Numbered from the stretch's first letter, positions 34,257-45,190 are shown. The stretch is DNA of 64,000 nt from Isoetes taiwanensis (GCA_021234155.1 JAJEKV010000035.1:12026407-12090406), one strand, 5' to 3'. The notes: generated by a model not told the origin, from the sequence alone. Made by a program: numbers and translations.

Positions 34257-34487
34257 ATGATCAAACTTCGTTCTTGGGACCCCTCTTTAGAGCCTAACAT
34301 TGAACCTGGCCAGCTGATACAATTGTTGTACAGGTTTATTGGTAATGGTAGCACAATTCTTCAGCCATATCATAGCAAAATTCTTTAGCCATATCAGCTA
34401 ATTGATGGGCTAAACGCTGTAGAAGATGAGGAGACTCGGCAAATGCTCTTAGATGGTGTGTTTGGTCGGATTCTACAGTCTACTCAG
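34257..34487 (+). pseudogene. SUS: Sucrose synthase N-terminal exon fragment
   Basis: One plus-strand frame reads MIKLRSWDPSLEPNIEPGQ, then LIQLLYRFIGNGSTILQPY, a stop, and PYQLIDGLNAVEDEETRQML and DGVFGRILQSTQ. Sucrose synthase (sucrose + UDP to fructose + UDP-glucose) has this order near its N-terminus: a helical stretch ending LLSRY, GKGILQPHQLI, then DGAFGEVLKSTQ. A ~24-bp duplication of ATTCTTNAGCCATATCA inserts HSKIL and a TAG in the middle. The catalytic domain that should follow is absent. A decayed fragment, probably a captured exon. Confidence 0.66.
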
Positions 34488-35350
34488 ATGGAATTTGTTT
34501 GTGGAATTTTTTTAAGAAGATTTGCAAACGTTTGTAGCTTCAATGTAGCTAGTTCAAGATTCCTAAATGTTGGTGCTTTTTTTATCCAGGAAGCTAGGTT
34601 AGGTTAGCATTGATTGCAGTTGGTGATTTTAGCAATGAACTGTAAACCAGAGCACATATTCAGTTTCATGACTGGGCATGAACAAAATTTGGCAACAAGA
34701 TAACTCTTTCGCAAGAGCATGATTTATAAAACGGAGCCCCGTTTTATAGGTTGTGGCACAGAATTGCAGCCGTATTACATTTGAACTTCTAAAATTTGAA
34801 GCTCTAAAATTTGAAGCTTTGTTGTTGAAAGCAAATGCAAGGAATGTGCATTTTTGTTTCTTGTTAACGAACTATCATTCCTTTGCTTGTAAATTGCAGG
34901 CTTTATATTGGCTTTTGCACAATGTAGCCTCTATAAGATTTAATGCTCCATTTTTTGCATTTTATTTAGAAGCACTATAAATTGAGTCATTTATGTACCA
35001 ATGATCGAATGGGTTTATTGCTTGATGTTACTCGAGTTCTTTGTGTATGGTCTTACTGCAGCAGGATTCACATGTCACATTCTGCAATGTGAGTGGCTTG
35101 GGTTGTCCAAGGTGTTCTCATGGCTTGCATAACAAAATATTCCATCTTTTTAATTCCATGGTATATGTTTCTAGATTGCTACATATAGTTGCAGGACTTA
35201 GACTGCTATACATTGTTGCAAGAGAATAGAATAGAATATGATTTTATCGTCCACGGAGAGAGGTTGAAGGTTATATAGCATTGTTGCAAGAGTGAGAGAG
35301 GTTGAAGGTTAGAAAGAAAATCATAGGAGTTTTGCATGTTTTACATGTTT
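34488..35350. other. No gene recognised
   Basis: No downstream sucrose synthase exon is visible. The sequence is AT-rich with short repeats, for example GAGAGGTTGAAGGTTA doubled near 35260 and 35298. Confidence 0.45.
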
Positions 35351-35356
35351 TTACGT

Positions 35357-35852
35357 ATGTTTGCTTTTTTTAGGGCCCGAAGGGCCCAAAATTTTTTTTA
35401 GTATAACAACCAACACATAACTACCATTAACATTAATGAACACAACCATTGGGTCTAATACATTTAAATTAAAATCCCCCTTACACCCCCTTTGGTTTGG
35501 GTGCATATTCACACGGGGGTTGACTCCGGGCAACGAGAGCTGTTGGATAGGCATATTCATCCCTTATTCCTTAATCTACACCGTACGTAAAGTTCCTCGT
35601 TTGTGGGGTATACAAGTACAAAATTTGCTATACTGTATAACAAGATTTGCAAAATACTATAAGATTTCAAGCAAAATACTATATGGTGTTGATTTTGTAC
35701 GTGCAAAACATAATTATAAGGGCTCTCGCTGCCCTACGTCACCCCCCGTGTGAATATGCACCCAAACCAAAGGGGGTGTAAGGGGGATTTTAATTTAAAT
35801 GTATTAGACCCAATGGTTGTGTTCATTAATGTTAATGGTAGTTATGTGCAGT
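35357..35852. mobile_element. Foldback element with ~100-bp arms
   Basis: The left arm (35414-35518: CATAACTACCATTAAC to TTTGGGTGCATATTCACACG) is repeated in reverse complement at 35746-35850. The core between the arms contains CACCGTACGTAAAG and TCCTCGTTTGTGGGGTAT. A GGGCCCGAAGGGCCC palindrome precedes the left arm. The same left end and core, with the core in the other orientation and no right arm, occur at 58728-59026. No coding potential. Long inverted arms recall foldback or Mutator-type elements. Confidence 0.82.
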
Positions 35853-36799
35853 GAAAGAACTAACTAGCTGGGTAAGTATCAATAATAGTGATCAGATGGA
35901 AAAATTCTGCTTATACTTTACGTTGTGAGATGTGTGTTGTTCATAATGCCGGCATCAGTGTTACTGAACTTTACAATGTGATTGATGCCCTGAGCAAGAT
36001 GGGACATACTTATCGTATCCAGATTGTCATTTCTTTTTATATTTCATATTTTTGACACATAATCTTGTACATGTAGCTTAACAGCCTGGATCACCAGAGT
36101 CATTGCAGCAGCTGGTAGAGATTGCGAAGAACACATCCTCAAGTTTCAGGTTGGTTGTTGCCACTGTTGCAAAAAATGATAAATTAAAGATCTCTAAGGA
36201 TAAAAAGGTTTTCCCCAAGAATGAAAGCTGTCTATTCTACTTTTTTATTGGTAATGAATAAGTAATATGACTGATTTTTTTGAATTGCAGCCTATATCAA
36301 CCTGTGCCACCATTTGGGATGAGGCTAAAATGTAGAGTAAGGTTCTTGGCTATTCTTTACTTCCATCGATTGATTTAAAAGACAAACATTCAATAGCAAA
36401 TATTATCTCCAGGTTAATAAGGATGTAAAATAAGCAAATTTCTTACAATGGAGCGAATGGATAAGATGATTTTCTGAAATAAGAGCAGGTTCATATTAAA
36501 TTTAAGGTTTATGGCCTCAGGTCCTTGCTCTTGTTTTGCTTTGTCTTTTAGAATAGTTGTTGTCGCTGCCATGCTGTTGCTATGGTGGCATAGTTTATAG
36601 AAGTGGCCTAGTTCCTTGCTAGTCTTTGTTATTTGTCTAGATTAAGTGCAGATATGCCATAGTTGTTTAAAGGTACATATTTTTGTAAACATTCTATTCT
36701 ATTATGATTGCCTGAATGGACTTTTTTGGGTTCGATTCCCAAAAGGCTTTTTTAAAATAAACTATAGTGATCCTATGCATAGATGTTTCTCGTAGTTTT
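35853..36799. other. No gene recognised; possible exon-like pieces
   Basis: Around 36080-36150 an AG-bounded segment reads PGSPESLQQLVEIAKNTSSS and is followed by a GT. Around 36290 another begins after TTGCAG with PISTCATIWDEAKM. Neither can be assigned, and no start or continuous frame links them. Confidence 0.35.
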
Positions 36800-37110
36800 T
36801 TTTGTAGTAATGTCGTAATATTAGTTCTCCATGTATTGTAATATCTAAAACAACATGTATTAACTGAAGAAAATTCAATGCGTACGCGTGGATATGACAC
36901 GTAGTATTTTTCTTTTAGTGTTGTAATATTACTTTTCCACATATTGTTAATATCTAAAACAATGCCTCTTATTTGAAAAAAAACAATGCCTAGTGACATT
37001 GAAACAACACTATTTTCTTTTTCTATGTGTGGACATATCATATAGTTTTTGTTTCTAATGTAGTAATATTGGTTTTCCATGTATTGTAATGTCTAAATCG
37101 ACGTGTCTTA
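36800..37110. repeat. Diverged tandem repeat, three units of 111-138 bp
   Basis: GTAATATT-NTTTTCCATGTATTG and AATNTCTAAA recur at about 36808, 36919 and 37057, followed each time by AACAATG- or CATGT-like tails. The 128-aa minus-strand ORF with repeated ITTL motifs is produced by this repetition. Confidence 0.65.
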
Positions 37111-37641
37111 TATTGATGACAAACAATGGTTAGTTGCATTAGAAACAACAGTAAGAAAATAAAACAACACATTGAATTTTTTTCTAAAAACTATGTCAAT
37201 TTTGTATGCATAGACTTTTTGGATAAAAACAACATGTTGTTTCTAGCATTTTCGGAACAATACTATGGGTGGTCTTCAGGTGTTGTTTTTTGGCAAAAAA
37301 GACAGCACAAAACTACACATAGAGCCAAATTTGGGGTTATAGTGAAACATCTTGAATATATACTTGAACTGATACTCTTAAAAAAAAAAAAAAAAAAAAA
37401 AATAAAAATAAACAAATAATCATTGTATACCAACCTGATATCCATGACGAGCATCAGATCTGGTGGGTTGTTCAAATGTACCAAATCTTATCAGATGGTC
37501 TTCAACAACCGTTCTAAGTCGCCGCGCCCCATACATCTTTTATAATCGCAAACTATTTTGTCCCTCTGCCAATTACAAAAGGTAAGTACTATATACTGCA
37601 CAATAGTTTGAACGGCTGTGATAGATACAATATGGTAGTAT
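37111..37641. other. No gene recognised; poly(A) run at 37380-37402
   Basis: An A-run of about 22 interrupted by T at its end suggests a retroposon tail, but the body cannot be identified. Confidence 0.45.
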
Positions 37642-37686
37642 AAACCCTAAACCCTAAACCCTAAACCCTAAACCCTAAACCCTAAA
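37642..37686 (+). repeat. Interstitial telomeric repeat, six CCCTAAA copies
   Basis: CCCT occurs at exact 7-bp spacing from 37645 to 37680, the Arabidopsis-type plant telomere unit. Flanking DNA is ordinary repeat-rich sequence on both sides, so it is internal, not a chromosome end. Confidence 0.97.
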
Positions 37687-37995
37687 TGGACAGAATTGGG
37701 CCCGGACACCTAGTCCTCTCCACTCATGGTGAAGCCGACCATGCCCTTTCCCGAGTACGACCCTTATATAAGTTTCAATTGCAATAAAGATTTTGGAGAC
37801 GCGCTAGCCCCGATACATAGAGTCCCCTCCACTCAAGGTGAAGTCGACATATGACCTTGACTACGCGACACTTCAATTTTGTAATCTACATTGTATCAGA
37901 AAGGTATGAAGGTGAGTTTGGGCCCGGCGCACCTGGTCCTCTGCACTCAAGGTGGAGGCGACCGTGTCCTTGACCAAAACACCCGCGTTTTTTTT
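37687..37995. repeat. Diverged tandem repeat next to the telomeric tract
   Basis: TTGGGCCCGG, CACCT-GTCCTCT-CACTCA-GGTG and GCGACC-TG-CCTT occur near 37693 and again near 37920, with a middle copy of CCTCCACTCAAGGTGAAGTCG near 37828. Spacing is about 100-130 bp. Confidence 0.65.
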
Positions 37996-38279
37996 TACTA
38001 CTCGCAGTACACGTCCTCTCCTAGTTTATATATGTCTAGGCTACTAAATACAAGAATCAGTCACTTACATGTGACGGTTCCGCATATCCAGCCTCCCCTG
38101 GTCCCAAGACAGCATCAATCTGTCTCCTGGCCATCTCTAGGCGTCGATCATGCCGGTGACCATGGCGATCCATGTAGGGCAGCAACAAGTATAAGATCTG
38201 GTTAAAAAGAAGAATACCAAAGGCGCTAGGCTGGAAGAGGAGCGAAAGAAAATAACAATGAAGGCCGAGAAAGGGCTAC
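37996..38279. other. No gene recognised
   Basis: Transition between the telomere-flanking repeat and the ACGT-rich array. No identifiable feature. Confidence 0.45.
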
Positions 38280-38289
38280 TTATATAGAA

Positions 38290-38725
38290 ATATGTAACGT
38301 CGCAGGGCACGTCGCGTCGCATGCAACGTATTGTCAATGGTCACATGCCAGGTCACATGCTCGTTGGCAGTACACGTGGCAAATACGTACTGATGTGTCA
38401 TCCGTTCTGTGATGTCACGTGACGTCGCATGCGACATCACGTCGCAGACATCCACCTGGCGTGACACCTGTCGTCCACCTGGCGCAGACGTCCACCTGTC
38501 GTGTCACGAGACATCGCATGCGACGTCACGTCGCAGACGGTGACACCTGTAGTCCACATGGCGCCGACGTCCACCTGGCGTGGCAGATTTGCCAGGTCAC
38601 GACGTCAGACGTCGCAGTACACGTCGCATGCGACGTGCCCGCGACGTGTCGTCGCATTGACGTCGCATGGTCACGTGGTTTGCGACATCACGTGACCCAG
38701 ACGTCGCAAACCCACGTCGCTAAAT
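38290..38725. repeat. Array of ACGT-core palindromes
   Basis: Over about 430 bases the sequence is packed with GTCGCATGCGAC, TCACGTCGCAGAC, CACGTGAC, GACGTC and CACGTGG. A ~90-bp unit (ATCGCATGCGAC to GTCCACCTGGCG) starts at 38421 and 38511. ACGT cores are classic bZIP and bHLH binding sites (C-box, G-box), but the regular repetition equally fits a GC-rich satellite. ORFs here are artefacts. Confidence 0.8.
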
Positions 38726-39016
38726 GTCCATTCTCTTGTTGTGTGACAAGCCCACCGACACCTGGAGCAAATCCCAGACAGTAATGTTGCCATATCCAGA
38801 CTGGAATTCGGCTCCCTGTTGCCTGCCAAACTAGCACGATCCAAGCAGATAAGGTAATACAAAATTAGGATCAGCCCCATCAAATATCTGAAAACAACCG
38901 ACTAGATCTTGAAAACAAAACTCTGGAAAACACACACCGCCATAACAAAATGAATTGGGCCACTCTAACCTGGTCTTTACGAACTTAGAACAACATCCTT
39001 CAGCACAAAGACCTAT
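38726..39016. other. No gene recognised
   Basis: Spacer. Nothing identifiable. Confidence 0.4.
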
Positions 39017-39469
39017 TCAATATGCAAAAGGCAATCTAAACCAAGTCCAAGCAACCCCAGAGCCGTGAGCACAAAGCCACACAACAAAAAAAAAGAGATC
39101 ATAGTAGTAAGTAGGAGGACATAGAATAGGCAAAGTGAACTGGACAGAATAGAATACAGCATTCCATTCTGGATGAGGGAAAGGAAGCTGGTAGGTCAAA
39201 GCTGGTAGAACAAAGGAGGAGAAATCTAGCTCAAGAGAACCCCGATGATGAATGAAAATAGGACGAGAAGCAAAATAAATAGAAGATGTGAGGTAAAGCG
39301 TCCCCATCCAAGGAATGTCGGTTCTATAACTATCGCAATAGAACCGTGGCATTACATCAAAATTTATATCAGGTTTTTGACAATAAAACATTGATAGTGC
39401 TTCAAAACTAGAAAAAACTTCAAACTGCTTAAAAACTGGGAAGAACTTCAAACTGCTTAAAAACTTCAA
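39017..39469 (-). CDS. Unidentified 150-aa ORF, doubtful gene
   Basis: It is not explained by a repeat I recognise. The product is rich in F, Y, L and P, starts with two similar pieces (KFFPVF and FEVFSSF) derived from an ACTTCAAACTGCTTAAAAAC duplication, and has a hydrophobic stretch near its end (YYYDLFFFVVWLC). No family is recognised and no promoter or splice context is supported. Chance ORF is the likeliest reading. Confidence 0.15.
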   Translation of the reverse strand: MKFLSSLKFFPVFKQFEVFSSFEALSMFYCQKPDINFDVMPRFYCDSYRTDIPWMGTLYLTSSIYFASRPIFIHHRGSLELDFSSFVLPALTYQLPFPHPEWNAVFYSVQFTLPILCPPTYYYDLFFFVVWLCAHGSGVAWTWFRLPFAY

Positions 39470-40477
39470 GCATTAAATCGGCATACCTCTAACTCAGGTA
39501 GATTTTTCTGTAGAAAATGGATTCAGAGATTGAAGTATACTTCTTAGCGAGATCATAAGCATAAAGAGACAAAATAAAGAAGGTGCTCCATCTTATGATG
39601 CTTGTCCTTTCCCAGCTATTGTAGAGTGTAGGATTATGTTGTATTATTTCTAGGCTCAAGCTTCATCTACATGTGACTGCTCTAGAAGCCCACGAAAATT
39701 AATAGATGCACTGCCATTCATAAAATGCAAACAAAAGGCTAAAGAAGACCCTAAATCGAACTGGAAAAAGAAAGAAACTATGTTACTGCACCAAACTGAG
39801 CATTAAAGATGAGGCTCTTCAAAGGAAGCTTGTCGAATTAAATCCAAACAGTTATCCCAAGCTCCAAAAGCAAAATCTGCAGCCATATGAATGAGGTTAG
39901 CCTAAGTCCGTCACAATAGAAGGATGAAGCAGCAGGGGCAAACTCGGCATGGAAAAACATTTTTGAGGCTCAATGGAAAACTTACTAGAATCCTTGCAGG
40001 GTTAATCGCCATTTTCGTGTGCCATATCTAGCGCCATGATCGACCTCTGCATCGATTCGCCATAGATAGAACCTAAATAGGATGCTCAGTGCATTTCATA
40101 GCGGAATGTTCAAGCCAGTTAGATTCCTTACCTGTGCTAAATGCCAGCCTCTTCATAGCTGAGCTTCGAGGAACAAACGCCACAGCTCAAAGTAGTAAGG
40201 CAATAAAATATGGGGACCTCCATAGCCGGGCTGGGACGGGCCGCCATAGCCAGAGCGAGCTCCAAGATCGAGCGCCAAAGATAACGGTTCAAAAAAAAAA
40301 AAAACCTGGCTTTTCTATTTTTCCTAGCCGTCGATTCAGAAATTAGAGGATCTAATGGTTGTGATGGAAAAAAGACTGACGTGGCATGATACGTGGCATA
40401 TCTAAAATCGCAGCAAATTGGCCACCTGGGGTTAGGCAACCCTGCTAAAAATTTACCTGCGATGCGCTAGCTCAAAT
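39470..40477. other. No gene recognised
   Basis: A short A-run occurs at 40291-40304. The rest is unassigned. ORFs at 40089-40439 on both strands have no recognisable product. Confidence 0.45.
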
Positions 40478-40990
40478 GGAAATTCCTAGTTTCACCACCT
40501 GGAATGACTTGGAGAAGGTGCAGAAAGCTTTCTTGGCACAGGCTCTGGGGTAAAGTCCATAGTCCCATATCAAATACTGTTACATGAGACAGGCTTCTTG
40601 CCTCGTTAGAGGTGGCCCTTGACAGACACATCATCTACTTCCAGAAGGTGGCAAGTATGGACGATGCTCACTTCCCTCACCTCACTCACAATGGGGCCGC
40701 AGTGCCTAAAGGCCTGTTGGTGGGAAAAGAGTGCTCAGTGGCCAGATGGAATGTGCAGGAACGGTGCATCCAAGTGCAAATAGAGGTAGACTGCGACAGC
40801 CTTAGACAGTACCTTGATACATGCTTCCTCAGCAAACTCTGGGATGCCAGCACAAAACGACACATTACCAATGCCACATAAACTCATTGTTGGCGCGGGA
40901 CCCGTAAAGTTACCCGCGCACCTTACCCATGAAAAAACGCAGATCCATTGCGCTATCCGCGCAGGCGTACACCGTCTTTTGACTATATTG
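40478..40990 (+). mobile_element. LINE copy B, internal fragment
   Basis: Same post-RT region as the copies at 9.4/23.8, 41.6 and 63.4 kb: TWNDLEKVQKAFLAQALG, then, in shifting frames, the counterparts of ETGFL, ALDRHIIYFQKV, CFLSKLWDAS, and PMKKRRS with CAIRAG. Many frameshifts and stops. It stops before the zinc-knuckle end. Confidence 0.8.
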
Positions 40991-41610
40991 ATCTCCCAAA
41001 ATACGACCCGCATGTCCATCCTAACTAGCTAGCATCACCTATTAAACAACTAAAGTACACCAGCCAACACATCTTCTGTCGTAAACTCCCTTTATAATAC
41101 CACTATGCCTCTTTAACGTGAACCAATACCCTTTCTATTACAACTATACTCATCCAACTATCTCTTCCTTTTAACTAGCAAAAGTATGCAGTTTCACAAA
41201 GTTGAGTGCTTGGGAAATACTTATAAACACACAATTAAGATATTACACTTCTATTACCCTTGGATAGTTGGCAGAAAAGTGGTGCATATGTTGATGAGGA
41301 TATGGTTTTGCAAGGCATGAAGTTTATATTCAAAGTGATTCCCATTATTGGCATCAACAACTGCTCATTGATTTTAGAACTTGTACTTAATTTAACCTAC
41401 AATGAGACACAAATGAATGTGCATCTTGCAAAATGTAGATGTGCATTTACATTCTCGCATCTATTAATTTGCAGAAGGAAAAATATAGGATCTAAAATAA
41501 TTCTAATGACGATGTATTCATTCAAGGAATGATGCGCTTCTCAAGTTTAAGTGTAAAAAAATAAATAAATAAAATAAAAAAGAACTTAGTGTGCATTTCT
41601 TCCATTATAA
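40991..41610. other. No gene recognised between two LINE fragments
   Basis: A 90-aa plus-strand ORF at 41260-41532 matches nothing I know. AT-rich spacer. Confidence 0.4.
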
Positions 41611-42800
41611 ATGGAGAAGTTATATCTGTATAAAATTGTGCGTGTCAATCTAGCCAAGACTAAGGTGGTCCTCATATCATCCTCGCATCATCCAAAGGCA
41701 TCCTCCTTCAACTATCGGGGGCAAAGTGTGAAAGTGGAGGCCGCATACGAATACTTGAAAGTGGAGTTCACCTCTGCTATGCAGTTGGACGCTTCCATCC
41801 ATCTATGGGTGACAACATGGTGAAGGCGCTTTATGCAATGTAGAACAACAATCATAGAGTGGAGCTGTATGATTGGGGCCATCAGTTTTGCACCTGTTCA
41901 AGGTATTGGTGGAGCCTGCCCTTTTGTACGGGGTCGAGGCCTGAGCCCCGTGGTCTTCTTGGCTCGGGCCCCGGGGGTGAAGTTCACGGTCCCATACCAA
42001 ATCTTGTTACAAGAGACAAGGCTCTTGCTCCTTCAGATAGCAGCCCTTGATCGCCACATTGTCTACTTTCAGAACGTGGTCAGTATGGGCAATGCTCGTC
42101 TCCCTAGCCTGGCTTATACCATGGCAATGGGGCCACAGTGCCTCAAGGCCTATTAGAAAGAAAAGCGAGTTCAGTGGCTCATTAGATGAAATGTGCGAAG
42201 CACAGGTACATATAGGTGCAAACAGAGACAGATCGCCATAGCTTGATGCAATCCTCCGCAAGCTCTGGGATGCCGGATCTCTTGAAGACGTCAGGATAGC
42301 ACATTACCAGCGCCACATAAACCCCAGCTTGAAGCGGGGCCCGCAACACTACCTGCATACCCATCTGCCTATGTAAAGGCATAGACTCATTGCCTCCATC
42401 TGCAGAGGTGCATACCATCTCAGAATTGAGACAGACAGATGGATTGAAGAGCCACACCAGAACAAGCTTTGTTGGTGTTGCCAAATGTGAGTTTAGTCGA
42501 GGATGGATGCCATGCTCTCCCAAGCCGCACAACGTATGATCCAATCCGTGCATGCTATGTTGAGTTGGTCAGGCCTAGCCAGCCACTACATGCGATACTG
42601 AGCACGACTTCAGTCCAGATACTAGGATCATACATACAAGACATCATGGATGTGCGTGATCAGCTTCATCGTCGGACATTTGCCTGACTCGTATATATTT
42701 CATCATATATGTATATTTGTACAATTTGATAACACTCTTAATGCTGCCATGGTTTTTTCCTCAAAAACCCTTCCAGGCAGGGTTTTTTAACTCGGGTAGT
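41611..42800 (+). mobile_element. LINE copy C, 5'-truncated with 3' UTR
   Basis: Reads from the end of the RT region (VRVNLAKTKVVLISSS, then YEYLKVEF) through VPYQILLQETRLLLLQ, ALDRHIVYFQNVVSMG and AMGPQCLKAY, to LGSYIQDIMDVRDQLHRRTF and a stop at 42684. It has multiple stops and frame changes. The 3' UTR to about 42800 carries CATGGTTTTTTCC, AACCCTTCCAGGCAGGG and a final GGGTAGTAA, also seen at 8375-8545. This copy fixes the order of the whole 3' end of the family. Confidence 0.85.
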
Positions 42801-43406
42801 AACTAGTATGTTGCGCTCTACAAAACTATGACTCCTGTCTTCTCGTAATATGCTCCTTCATCGATGCTCCCCTTCACTGGCCTGCATATGTAGCATATTA
42901 CGTTAGTTCAGTTAATAAGTTTTTAGGGGACCACCCCCTTACTACCTCCTTGAGCCGAACTACTAGCTCAAGGTTACCTCTACTACTTGCACTCGATCAT
43001 GGCCCTTAGGATTTGAGCTTAAGGACCATTTAGGATGATCTCATCATTGCTCATGATCGTGTGTTACCTTGTACAATATCCCTTTGATCAAGTACACCCG
43101 CAGTGCCTCATGCCCCTGAGGGTTTAAGCTAGGGAACGTCTCACGATCTCATCATCGCGCATGATCATTCATATCTCCCCATGACCCCCATGGTCGTGCC
43201 CTGCATCGTGGCATAGAGATCATCCAAATTATGGTCTCATCATTGCCCACCATGCTGCTCTCCTCTCACATGACCCTTCTAGTCATGCGCACTCTTAGTG
43301 CATCCTGGCCTAGAGAACACCCCTGGAGGGTATCTCATCATCGCCTACACTCCAGGATTCTCGCATATGCATCCTACTAGCTTAGAATGCATATGCCTTC
43401 CTGCTC
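42801..43406. repeat. 3' flank of the chromovirus with spaced CTCATCATTGC motifs
   Basis: TCTCATCATTGC or TCTCATCATCGC occurs near 43035, 43149, 43232 and 43338, often followed by CATGATC. Diverged, irregularly spaced repeats with no coding content. This is where a minus-strand 3' LTR would be expected, but it does not resemble the LTR at 9995. Confidence 0.5.
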
Positions 43407-43682
43407 CTACACTAAGACATAACAAGGTTTAGCTAAAGCACCTGACAGGTTGGCGTCGACCAATTCAGAGATGACTTGGCCGTCGAATTGCTTCATGAAG
43501 TATTGCTTCTCTAAATCTTGCTTCAATACCCAAGTTGTATCTTCCACGGGCAAGTGCCTCCACTTGACCAAATATTGAAGGAACTGGGACCTTCTTGTCT
43601 TCTTAAATGTCTCATCGAGAATTAGCTCAAGAACTATCTCGATCTGCTCCTCCATCATTTCCAACAAGGTTGAAGTCTCCAA
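43407..43682 (-). CDS. Chromodomain remnant of the integrase C-terminus
   Basis: Residues ~17-58 read VLELILDETFKKTRRSQFLQ, then YLVKWRHLPVEDTTWVLKQD, the chromodomain pattern (YLVKW, then E-TW). Chromodomains of chromoviral integrases bind modified histones and steer insertion to heterochromatin. The ORF starts inside the ancestral frame, so it is a fragment. Confidence 0.85.
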   Translation of the reverse strand: METSTLLEMMEEQIEIVLELILDETFKKTRRSQFLQYLVKWRHLPVEDTTWVLKQDLEKQYFMKQFDGQVISELVDANLSGALAKPCYVLV

Positions 43683-43871
43683 GACCTCCTATGGGTTTTG
43701 AGTATGCCTCAGACTTACGTGGAAGACTTTGTGGACTTTGAGATGGGCTGGCAATTCGAGCTTGTAGGCTTGATTCCCTACTCGCTATAGGATCTTGAAA
43801 GGTCCTGTCCATCTTAGGCCAAACAATTCCCAATTCGAAGCTTTGCTTGCTTTACCTTAATAAACCAAACA

Positions 43872-44600
43872 CTATCCCCAACTTGGAACTCCCTTATCGG
43901 TTCTATGCTTATCGGCTATGCTCTTTTGCCAACTTCTTGCTGCCAGAAGATAACCTCTAACTTCTTCCACTAACTGCTGTATATCAGTCAACATTTGTTG
44001 AGAAACTTCAACTTTAGACACTAGGTTATACCAAGTATCTGGCGTCAAGCATTGATAACCATAGTTAATCACAATGCAAACTCTACAAAGTAAATGTAGT
44101 CACCCCATTTGGATTGTTTGTTCCACACATAGCTTCTCAACATATCTTTTAGAATCTAGTTAGTGCGCTCCGTTTGACCGTAAGTTTGGCGATGATAAGC
44201 CGTGTTCATAGCCAACTTGGTGTGGATCGTGTTGAAGACGTCCTTCCAAAAGGCAATTAGAAACTTGGGATCTCTATCGGATATAATTTCTCTTGGCATC
44301 CTATGTAATCTAAATATTTCTCTTGCAAACAGCAAGGCGGTATCTAACGTTGCATCCGTGGTTCGACATGGCAAAAAGTGAGCCATCTTAGATAATTCTT
44401 GAAGTAGGTTTTCATGACCCCTGCATGGCCGGCTATTGGGCTATTGTGAGTATCATGAAGAATTAACTTCCTTACTCCTGATGATTCGGGGACACAAAGT
44501 TTGTCCTTATGGTAGAGAAGATTGCCTTCTCTCTTATATCCTTTATAAGGCTCTCTTTTTTTATCTGTCCTTGCCTCTTTGCAAAGACTAGTCCGTATTT
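43872..44600 (-). CDS. Integrase remnant
   Basis: The zinc-binding part shows LILHDTHNSPIAGHAG. The core shows MAHFLPCRTTDATLDTALLF, then REIISDRDPKF (second catalytic D), and AYHRQTYGQTERTN, where YHPQTDGQTER is usual. Frames shift between segments. The family cuts and joins retroelement cDNA into DNA; this copy cannot. Confidence 0.85.
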
Positions 44601-44892
44601 CCTTGAATTCATTGCTTGAAGGCAAGACCTCTTCAATCTTTTTGCCAAAGTTACTACGCAAGGTGGAGATGGCATTGCAATGCACTCGAGTCTCCAATGG
44701 CCTGCGAGAGAGAGCGTCAATAACCACATTTAATTTACCTGGCTTAGAGACTATCTCAAAGTCATACTCTTCGAGGAACTCCATCTATCGCCTTTGCCTC
44801 AAGTTGAGGAGTGGTTGCATAAAAATATATTGGAGGCTTTGATGATCTGTATCCAACTGGAATTTCCTACCAAGCAGATAGTGCATCCAAAT

Positions 44893-45190
44893 ACGAAGAT
44901 GGTAAGACGTAAAACTGCCATACCCAAGGTCACGGGTTCAACGCCTCGTTGTGAAAGTGGCCATGCAATGTAAAGTTGGTGGGGAAAGGACCCACTTCAG
45001 CAATGTAAAGTGGTGGGGGCAGGACCCATCTGGGTGTGTTGTAAAGTGTCACATGTCCGATAGGATGCTGCCTTGTGGCGTTATGTTAAAATCTCTTCTT
45101 CTTCTTCTTCTTCTTCTTCTTCTTCTTCTTCTTCTTCTTCTTCTTCTTCTTCTTCTTCTTCTTCTTCTTCTTCTTCTTCTTCTTCTTCCT
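44893..45190 (+). mobile_element. SINE with (TTC)n tail inserted in RNase H
   Basis: A tRNA-like head (ATGGTAAGACG, then CACGGGTTCAACGCC as B box at 44931-44945) leads into a body with two AAAGTTGGTGGGG-type repeats. The tail is about 31 TTC/CTT units (45094-45187). Flanking minus-strand coding reads HDQKLLAI on one side and MHYLLGRKFQLDTDHQSLQY on the other, adjacent in an intact RNase H. The poly-E and poly-L ORFs here are the tail in translation. Confidence 0.75.

Noticed and set aside
35950-36350. A gene built from AG/GT-bounded pieces around 36080 and 36290
   Set aside because: The pieces cannot be joined in a consistent frame with a start or end, and no family is recognised.
37891-38205. 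104-aa plus-strand ORF beside the telomeric tract
   Set aside because: It crosses from the tandem repeat into unrelated sequence and matches no family.
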